Shown one piece after another: positions 4,365 to 9,324 of a DNA stretch of 9,324 bases. The DNA is from Thermocrinis sp. (GTDB lineage Bacteria > Aquificota > Aquificia > Aquificales > Aquificaceae), in the NCBI RefSeq assembly GCF_036781485.1, contig NZ_DAIQAX010000017.1:1-9324 (forward strand), written 5' to 3'. The position numbers were made by a program, and so were the translations under genes. The notes under the pieces are model-generated. The model saw only the letters and a program-made list of their open reading frames with translations. It searched no databases and was not told the DNA's origin. Numbering within the stretch: position 1 is the first letter of the stretch; each line of letters starts with the position of its first letter.

Positions 4365-6525
4365 AAAACGCTGGGCAAAGGATGACGGAACAACGATAAG
4401 GGAACACACAAACAAACTTTTGGAAAACTTAGAAAAACTTAAGTGCCATTACAAGGAAGAAATAGAAGAACTAATACCAAAAAAGCTTCCATGCGAGCTA
4501 AGGGATAGATTTTGGGAGATCTTAGAGCTTGCCTGTGAGTATCACGATTATGGCAAAATTCACTGCAAGTTTCAAGAAAAACTCAAAAACAAAAGCGTAA
4601 AACCTATAAAGAATCTTCCGGAGGTAAGGCATAATCTGCTTTCGCCCGCCTTTGTAGATGTAGAGGATGAACGAATCGGAAAAATCGTAAGACTTTTGGT
4701 TTTACACCACCATCCTGTGGAGGAAGTGTCAGTAGAAAATGTGGAAAAAGTTTTAAAGGAGGAGTTTGGCTTTGAGAAAAATCCGATAAGCTTTTTGCTA
4801 AAAAAAGGGGAGATAGATTATTTGAGGGATGATATTGCAAGGATGTTTAACCTTCCTGAGGAAGAATTGATTAAATACTACCGCCTTTTGAAGGGATTAC
4901 TTCTTCGCATAGACCACGCCAGCAGTTCAAAGCAAGCACAAGAAGTTGAAGAAATACCTCCGGATGACACGCTAAGTTTCGTGGATGAGTTTTTCAAAGA
5001 AAAGAACATCAATCCCAACGAAATGCAAATATTTATAAAAGGGAACAGGGATAAAAACCTCGTGGTTATAGCTCCTACTGGATCGGGCAAAACTGAGGCA
5101 GGCTTTATCTATCTTCAAAGAAAAGGCTTTTTTATGTTGCCATACAGAGTTTCTGCCAACGGCATTTACACAAGGGCAGAGGGAATTTTTAAAGATCGTG
5201 CAGGACTTTTACACTCAAGTGCATTAAGCTATGTGCTTGAAAAGGATGAACGAAACGAAGACATTCAAAACAACAAAGAAGATGCTATCTTTTTGAACTA
5301 CTTCCTTTCCTGCAACTTTGCCAAGCCAATAATCGTCTGCACCCCAGACCAGCTTATGCACTTTGTCTTTAGATACAAAGGCTTTGAAAAGTACTATGCC
5401 ACAGCGCTCTACTCAAGGCTTGTTATTGACGAGTTGCAGTCTTACGACCCAATTACCTTAGCCTTTATAGTAAAAGCTTTGGAAGTGTTAGCTCAAAACG
5501 GCGGAAAGTTTTTAGTTATGACAGCCACTTTCCCTGAGTTCCTAAAGGAGAGATTTATATCTATGGGAGTAGAGTTTGAGAAATTTAACCTACAGCAAAA
5601 GCCTTACCACAATGTTGAGATCGTGCAAGACAAAATAGACAGCTGGATAGAAAAGATAGTAGAGCTTTCCCAAAAAGCCAAAGTGCTTGTGGTGGTAAAT
5701 ACTGTCAAAAAGGCTATTGAGCTAAAAGGGGAAATTCCCAGCGCTAAGCTTTTACACAGCAGGTTTATGCTCAAAGACAGAAAGCAAAAGGAAATAGAGA
5801 TAAAGAATTTTTTTGACGGTCAAGAGGGGGGCGTGTGGATCACCACTCAGCTTGCGGAAGTGTCTTTGGACCTTGATGCGGACTACCTTTTTACAGAGCT
5901 TTCTACTGCAGACAGTTTGATCCAGCGCATGGGAAGGTGCAACAGAAGAGGGCAAAAATCAACAGAGGAACCAAACGTGTTTGTATTCACAGAAGAATGT
6001 TCTGGCATAGGCTCTGTGTATTACAAAGACTTACACCAAAAAATGCAGAAAGAACTTAAGGATGGGCTTTGGTATTGGGAGTTTAAGTGGGAGCTTATGG
6101 AAAAGGTGTATTCAGAAAGTGCTTTGAGAAACACAAAGTACTTGGAGAGCTTTAACAAGGCTTACAGCTACATAACAAGCCTTTGGGAGGGAACGGATAG
6201 CCTTATAAGGAGTAAAAGTAAAGCGCAGGAGCTTTTTAGGGACATAAACGCAGTGCAAGTAATTCCCAAAAGGTTTGAAAAAGAGGTTCAAGAGCTGGTG
6301 CAAAAATGGGAAAAGACAAAGGACAACTTGGTGGAAAGAGTAAAATATCTAAGCCAGATTCTTGAATACAGCTTTTCTCTTCCTGCGTGGTCCTTGAACA
6401 AGTTGGAAAAGCAAAAAATTCACGATAAGCTAAGCATCTACTACGTGGAAGGAAACTACGGCGAAGATACAGGCTTTGAGCTAACAAGCTCTGCAGACAC
6501 TGAACAAGAGGAAAACATCGTATAG
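4333..6525 (+). CDS. cas3: Cas3, HD nuclease-helicase
   Basis: This 730-aa protein is the target-degrading effector recruited by Cascade: it unwinds DNA with ATP and cuts the displaced strand with the HD domain. The N-terminal HD domain shows H25, the HD pair H71-D72 (EYHDYGK), H100 (VRHN), H125-H127 and D194 (RIDHA). Helicase motifs follow in order: Walker A APTGSGKT (247-254), DELQ Walker B (366-369), MTATF (396-400), VNTVKKAIEL (about 455-464), TQLAEVSLDLDAD (505-517) and QRMGRCNRRGQ (531-541). All expected catalytic positions look intact and the length is normal. The start at 4333 overlaps cas5-cas8 by 32 bases and has only a weak purine tract, so translation is probably coupled; ATG 4339 is an alternative. 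cas4 begins one base after its stop. Confidence 0.95.
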   Translation: MKMENLQSLLEKRWAKDDGTTIREHTNKLLENLEKLKCHYKEEIEELIPKKLPCELRDRFWEILELACEYHDYGKIHCKFQEKLKNKSVKPIKNLPEVRHNLLSPAFVDVEDERIGKIVRLLVLHHHPVEEVSVENVEKVLKEEFGFEKNPISFLLKKGEIDYLRDDIARMFNLPEEELIKYYRLLKGLLLRIDHASSSKQAQEVEEIPPDDTLSFVDEFFKEKNINPNEMQIFIKGNRDKNLVVIAPTGSGKTEAGFIYLQRKGFFMLPYRVSANGIYTRAEGIFKDRAGLLHSSALSYVLEKDERNEDIQNNKEDAIFLNYFLSCNFAKPIIVCTPDQLMHFVFRYKGFEKYYATALYSRLVIDELQSYDPITLAFIVKALEVLAQNGGKFLVMTATFPEFLKERFISMGVEFEKFNLQQKPYHNVEIVQDKIDSWIEKIVELSQKAKVLVVVNTVKKAIELKGEIPSAKLLHSRFMLKDRKQKEIEIKNFFDGQEGGVWITTQLAEVSLDLDADYLFTELSTADSLIQRMGRCNRRGQKSTEEPNVFVFTEECSGIGSVYYKDLHQKMQKELKDGLWYWEFKWELMEKVYSESALRNTKYLESFNKAYSYITSLWEGTDSLIRSKSKAQELFRDINAVQVIPKRFEKEVQELVQKWEKTKDNLVERVKYLSQILEYSFSLPAWSLNKLEKQKIHDKLSIYYVEGNYGEDTGFELTSSADTEQEENIV

Positions 6526-6526
6526 T

Positions 6527-7036
6527 ATGGACCTAAGGGAGTTAAAATTTAGAGGCACGCAGGTAGCATACTACGCGGTGTGTCAAAGAAAGCTTTGGCT
6601 TTTTACAAAAGGAATAAGCTTTGAAAATGAATCAGAGTATGTCCAACTTGGGAAGCTTTTGGACGAGATTAGCTTTTCGAGAGAAAGGGAAGAAGAGTTT
6701 TCCTACGAGCCTGTTAGCATAGATTTTTTCACTACGGAAAAAGGTTTGGCAGTTCATGAAGTAAAGCACTCACCCGCCTTGGAGCCTGCTCATGTACTTC
6801 AGGTTAAGTATTACATCTACTACCTTAGGACAAAAGGAATCAAAGTCTCCCACGGGATAATTCACTATCCAAAACAAAAAAGGCTTTTGGAGGTTGAGTT
6901 AAGCAAACAGGACGAAGAGCTTATGGGGGAGGTGATAGGTAAGATGGAGAATATACTCAAAAAAGACACACCACCGAAGGTTATAAACAAACCATATTGC
7001 AAAAAGTGTGCCTATTGGGAATATTGCTATGGCTGA
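6527..7036 (+). CDS. cas4: Cas4, Fe-S cluster RecB-like nuclease
   Basis: This 169-aa protein takes part in spacer acquisition, trimming prespacer ends and fixing PAM and orientation with Cas1-Cas2. It has the four cluster cysteines in the usual split arrangement, C19 (YYAVCQRKLW) and C158, C161, C167 (CKKCAYWEYC), so a 4Fe-4S cluster is expected. The nuclease core shows D66 (VSIDFF), the E-x-K motif E78/K80 (VHEVK) and Q92 with Y95/Y96 (VLQVKYYIYYL). Its length matches compact bacterial Cas4. The start lies one base after the cas3 stop, and the last eight bases (ATGGCTGA) overlap the start of cas1, which indicates tight coupling within the adaptation cassette. No strong ribosome binding site is seen; re-initiation after cas3 is likely. 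Confidence 0.93.
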   Translation: MDLRELKFRGTQVAYYAVCQRKLWLFTKGISFENESEYVQLGKLLDEISFSREREEEFSYEPVSIDFFTTEKGLAVHEVKHSPALEPAHVLQVKYYIYYLRTKGIKVSHGIIHYPKQKRLLEVELSKQDEELMGEVIGKMENILKKDTPPKVINKPYCKKCAYWEYCYG

Positions 7037-7982
7037 AATTTACTACATAACCACCAACGGGACCTTAAAGAGAGATGAAAATACTATATTTTTTGAAAAC
7101 GGGGACATCAAAAAGAAGATACCCGTAGAAAACACTTCTGAGCTTTTCATTTTAGCAGAGGTTAGTACCAATACCAGGTTTTTTAGTTTTTTGTCCCAAT
7201 ACGGGATAACTGCACACTTTTTCAATTATTATGGCTACTATATAGGTAGCTTTTATCCGAGGGAGAAAAATCTATCGGGCTATCTTCTCATAAAGCAAGT
7301 GGAACATTACCTTGATAAAGAAAAAAGGCTTTATCTTGCAAAAAGCTTTGTGCTTGGTTCTATAGTAAATTCTGAAAAACTTTACAGGATAGATGTTAGT
7401 GAGTATTTGAAAAGACTAAAACAGGCTTTTACCATTGAAGCGGTCATGCAAGTGGAAGGAAGCTTTAAAAAGCTTTGTTACAAAACCCTTGAGAAATTGA
7501 CAGGTTGGGATTTTGAGACAAGAACAAAAAGACCGCCACAGAACCCTTTGAACGCTTTAATTTCCTTTGGCAACTCTCTGGTTTACGCCAAGGTGCTTGG
7601 AGAGATATACCACACTCCCCTGAACTCAACGGTTAGTTATCTGCACGAACCTTCGGAAAAAAGACATTCCTTATGCTTAGATGTGGCAGAGGTCTTTAAA
7701 CCTATGCTTTCAGAGGGATTAATTCTTGAGCTTATTAAATCGGGCACTATAACAGAAAGGGACTTTCTGGAAGAGGCTGAATATTGCTATCTAAACACCG
7801 ATGGAAAGAAAAAGTTTTTGAAAGCTTTTGATAATCTTTTGAAATCTACTGTCTATCATCCAAAACTGAAAAGGAATGTATCGTTAAAAACACTGATAAG
7901 GCTTGAACTCTACAAGCTAATAAAACATTTAGCAGAAGATGAAACCTATTTACCGTTGGACTACTACAACCTAAAGCAATGA
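7029..7982 (+). CDS. cas1: Cas1, CRISPR integrase
   Basis: This 317-aa protein is the metal-dependent integrase that inserts prespacers at the leader-repeat junction together with Cas2. The N-terminal beta domain starts MAEIYYITTNGTLKRDENT and the C-terminal helical domain holds the catalytic triad E143 (MQVEGSF), H206 (SYLHEPS) and E221 (LDVAEVFKP). The long NPLNALISFGNSLVYAKV helix and the LNSTVSYLHEP segment are typical. I chose ATG 7029 rather than the in-frame GTG at 7008 because family members begin near this Met and the upstream residues (MPIGNIA) lie within the cas4 Cys motif in another frame. It overlaps cas4 by eight bases and cas2 by four (ATGA). All key residues are present, so adaptation is probably functional. 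Confidence 0.95.
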   Translation: MAEIYYITTNGTLKRDENTIFFENGDIKKKIPVENTSELFILAEVSTNTRFFSFLSQYGITAHFFNYYGYYIGSFYPREKNLSGYLLIKQVEHYLDKEKRLYLAKSFVLGSIVNSEKLYRIDVSEYLKRLKQAFTIEAVMQVEGSFKKLCYKTLEKLTGWDFETRTKRPPQNPLNALISFGNSLVYAKVLGEIYHTPLNSTVSYLHEPSEKRHSLCLDVAEVFKPMLSEGLILELIKSGTITERDFLEEAEYCYLNTDGKKKFLKAFDNLLKSTVYHPKLKRNVSLKTLIRLELYKLIKHLAEDETYLPLDYYNLKQ

Positions 7983-8260
7983 GGGTTGTTCTTTTTTATG
8001 ACATAGATACCACGGAAAAGGAAGGGCAAAGAAGGCTACAAAGAGCTTTAAAGACTGCAAGAAAATATCTAAATCATGTCCAAAAGTCCGTCTTTGAGGG
8101 AAGTTTAAACCTTTCGGGCATTGAAAGGCTCAAATACGAGATATTAAAGGTTGTGGATAGGGAAAAGGATTCCGTGATAATCTACATCCTTGATGAAACT
8201 ACAAACTATAAGAGGGAAATACTAACAAACACTAAAGATCCCACAGATAACCTGTTATGA
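7979..8260 (+). CDS. cas2: Cas2, adaptation complex dimer
   Basis: This 93-aa ferredoxin-fold protein forms the central dimer of the Cas1-Cas2 integration complex. The first strand MRVVLFYDID carries the conserved D8 at its end. It is followed by the helix QRRLQRALKTARKYL and the hallmark VQKSVFEGSL (about residues 34-43); the strand DSVIIYIL (about 64-71) completes the core. The last 15 or so residues (EILTNTKDPTDNLL) look like a flexible tail for contacts with Cas1. The length is normal. ATG 7979 overlaps the cas1 stop by four bases (ATGA). cas6 begins seven bases after its stop, so the two are in one transcript. Confidence 0.92.
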   Translation: MRVVLFYDIDTTEKEGQRRLQRALKTARKYLNHVQKSVFEGSLNLSGIERLKYEILKVVDREKDSVIIYILDETTNYKREILTNTKDPTDNLL

Positions 8261-8267
8261 TGATTAC

Positions 8268-8984
8268 ATGCGGTTTAGGGTGAGGCTTGTTAGGGCTACG
8301 GAAGATAATTTGCCTATAAGTGTAGATTACAGAAGAAGGTTTATATCCCTTTTGAAGAAAATTTTTGGAGAAGAGTTTGAGGAGGAAAGACCAAAGCCTT
8401 ACACCTTTGCGGTGTATTTGGGGAAAAGTGCAAAGATTGAAGGGGAGCGTATAAAAGATGTGGAGGCTATAAACTTTAGATTTTCCACGGGAGATTCTGA
8501 AACTGCCATATCCTTTTACAACGGAACGCTGAAGCTTATTAAAGAGAACTACCTTCACGATATGAACCCAAAGCTTGGAAGTGTGTATTTTAGGATTGTT
8601 GATGTGGATGTTGAGAAAGAAAATGAACCTACGGGCTTTTTTAAGACGCTGTCTCCGGTGGTGGTAGAAAGAGCGGTAAATTCTAAAAATCCAGAAGAAA
8701 AATATACTACACCAAAGGACAGGGATTTTAAATGGTGGCTTTTAGAAAACACTCAAAGGCGCTACAGGTCCGTAGTTGGAAAAGATTTAGAATTAAAAAC
8801 CTTTGAGTTTGAGCCAATAAGCATAAAGGAAGAGTTTATAAAACACTATGGAGGATATATCAGAAGCTTTTTGGGAAGGTTCAAACTTCACACAGAAAGC
8901 AAGGAGCTTTTGAAGTTTGTTTATCAGTACGGCTTGGGGGTTAGAACAGGTCAGGGCTTTGGCTATTTGGAATGTATGCTATAA
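8268..8984 (+). CDS. cas6: Cas6, pre-crRNA endoribonuclease
   Basis: This 238-aa RAMP protein cuts the array transcript within each repeat, leaving the 8-nt 5' handle. The start MRFRVRLVRATEDNLPISVDY fits the first strand of the Cas6 ferredoxin fold. The glycine-rich C-terminal loop GLGVRTGQGFGYLE (222-235) is the family hallmark. The length is typical. The first helix (SVDYRRRFISLLKKIFGE, about 18-35), where many Cas6 proteins have the catalytic histidine, contains no His; the only histidines are H97, H193 and H208. It may use other residues (Tyr21 and nearby Arg/Lys are candidates), as reported for some archaeal Cas6. It is the last gene of the operon, seven bases after cas2, whereas Tneap operons often start with cas6. 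Confidence 0.87.
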   Translation: MRFRVRLVRATEDNLPISVDYRRRFISLLKKIFGEEFEEERPKPYTFAVYLGKSAKIEGERIKDVEAINFRFSTGDSETAISFYNGTLKLIKENYLHDMNPKLGSVYFRIVDVDVEKENEPTGFFKTLSPVVVERAVNSKNPEEKYTTPKDRDFKWWLLENTQRRYRSVVGKDLELKTFEFEPISIKEEFIKHYGGYIRSFLGRFKLHTESKELLKFVYQYGLGVRTGQGFGYLECML

Positions 8985-9012
8985 TCCTATTTATCCCCTT
9001 GGGGTGAGCTTG

Positions 9013-9031
9013 AGGGTCCTTTTGAGACCCT
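9013..9031. terminator. Possible hairpin terminator between convergent genes
   Basis: AGGGTC (9013-9018) pairs with GACCCT (9026-9031) around a seven-base loop; two G-T pairs could extend the stem. It lies 29 bases after the cas6 stop and 37 before the end of the opposite-strand gene, where a terminator is expected. No T-run follows on either strand, so intrinsic termination is unproven. Confidence 0.3.
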
Positions 9032-9067
9032 TGTCAAATTGGCAACTGAATAAGGCTTTGGGATCTC

Positions 9068-9259
9068 CTAAGGGAGGTGCTCCTCTGCCTTCACAACTCC
9101 GCCATATTTTTCTCTGTATTCTTCCAACTCCTTTAGCTTTTGAACTACGAGCTCTCCCATAGATACTTTCTTTTTTATGGCTTCTATGCGTAAAGCTTGA
9201 TGAACCTCTGGTGGTAGCAAAATTGTCGTTCTTACCGCTTTCTTCCTCTTGTGTCTCAT
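9068..9259 (-). CDS. Ribbon-helix-helix (CopG/MetJ-like) DNA-binding protein
   Basis: From the ATG at 9259 the product is 63 aa. It begins MRHKRKKAVRTTILLPPEVH; RTTILLP is the DNA-contacting strand. Helix 1 is PEVHQALRIEAIKKK, a turn VSMG follows, and helix 2 is ELVVQKLKELEEYREKYG. This is the ribbon-helix-helix arrangement seen in CopG-type repressors and antitoxins, which act as dimers. The frame remains open to ATG 9316 (82 aa), but that extension lies over inverted repeats that look like an operator and adds a sequence unlike the family, so I prefer 9259. No good ribosome binding site is visible for either; AGAAG before 9259 is weak. No toxin gene follows, since cas6 converges on it. It could be a solitary autoregulator or the antitoxin of a pair whose partner is outside the window. 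Confidence 0.75.
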   Translation of the reverse strand: MRHKRKKAVRTTILLPPEVHQALRIEAIKKKVSMGELVVQKLKELEEYREKYGGVVKAEEHLP

Positions 9260-9277
9260 AGCTTCTAAATTTATGCT

Positions 9278-9324
9278 TTTATGCAAAAACATAAAGTCAT
9301 AATTATGTAATTGCATAAAGTCAT
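9278..9324 (-). promoter_or_regulatory. Paired inverted repeats, likely operator of the RHH gene
   Basis: Read on the - strand, ATGACTTTATG occurs twice (9324-9314 and 9300-9290), with a period of 24 bases. Each copy opens an inverted repeat with a six-base spacer: TTATG-N6-CATAA (9318-9303) and TTTATG-N6-CATAAA (9295-9278). A further GCATAAA follows at 9276-9270. Tandem short palindromes just upstream of an RHH gene are typical of autoregulatory operators. The window edge may cut off more copies. Confidence 0.5.

Noticed and set aside
7008..7028. Extended GTG start for cas1
   Set aside because: It adds seven residues not typical of Cas1, encoded within the cas4 cysteine motif; ATG 7029 gives the normal overlap and N-terminus.
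8232..8558. 108-aa ORF on the - strand
   Set aside because: It lies antisense to the end of cas2 and the start of cas6; its composition is unlike a real protein and both + strand genes have clear family motifs.
8995..9004. CCCCTTGGGG palindrome after cas6
   Set aside because: The two-base loop cannot form a stable hairpin without breaking pairs, and no T-run follows.
8917..9162. 81-aa + strand ORF running past the end of cas6
   Set aside because: It overlaps the conserved glycine-rich end of cas6 and then the - strand RHH gene, and has no motif of its own.
9259..9316. N-terminal extension of the RHH protein to ATG 9316
   Set aside because: The extension is encoded across tandem palindromes that look like an operator, has no ribosome binding site and does not resemble RHH proteins; kept only as an alternative.

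Overview
The window reads as the trailer end of a CRISPR array followed by a nearly complete, single-strand type I-B (Tneap-like) CRISPR-Cas operon from a thermophilic bacterium, most likely an Aquificales/Aquificota member (Hydrogenobacter, Thermocrinis or Aquifex-like). The taxon is inferred from three things: the repeat core resembles the Aquifex-type repeat as I remember it (GTTCCTAATGTACCG... ending TTGAAAC); the proteins are rich in Lys and Glu; and AGA/AGG and ATA codons are heavily used. No taxonomic marker gene is present.

Layout, left to right on the + strand. Positions 1-83 hold the tail of one repeat, one spacer and a final repeat whose 3' end has decayed. Positions 94-348 hold a packed group of tiny ORFs: two single-helix membrane peptides of 32 and 34 aa, with a 13-codon ORF between them. 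Positions 378-1180 hold two different gamma-glutamylcyclotransferase-fold genes in tandem. A six-codon ORF (1181-1201) then leads into cas7 (1214), a fused cas5-cas8b (2187), cas3 (4333), cas4 (6527), cas1 (7029), cas2 (7979) and cas6 (8268-8984). The genes overlap or lie a few bases apart, so the cas block looks like one translationally coupled transcription unit. A short intergenic gap with a hairpin follows. On the - strand, facing the operon, is a small ribbon-helix-helix DNA-binding protein with paired inverted repeats at its 5' end.

How the genes work together: Cas6 cuts array transcripts into crRNAs. Cas7 (backbone), the Cas5-Cas8 fusion (5'-handle cap plus large subunit) and probably an internally translated Cas11 form the Cascade effector. 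Cas3 (HD nuclease plus helicase) degrades the recognised target. Cas1, Cas2 and Cas4 acquire spacers.

The most notable observations are: (1) Cas5 is fused to the N-terminus of Cas8b/Cst1, with what looks like the old cas8 ribosome binding site and a mutated start codon still visible at the junction; (2) a near-perfect Shine-Dalgarno plus in-frame ATG inside the 3' end of that fusion gene predicts a separate 109-aa Cas11 small subunit; (3) a repeated stop-ATGTCAGAAT...TAAGGAGGT module precedes both a small membrane-protein gene and cas7; (4) two cyclotransferase-fold genes and tiny membrane proteins sit between the array and the cas genes without an obvious transcription break.
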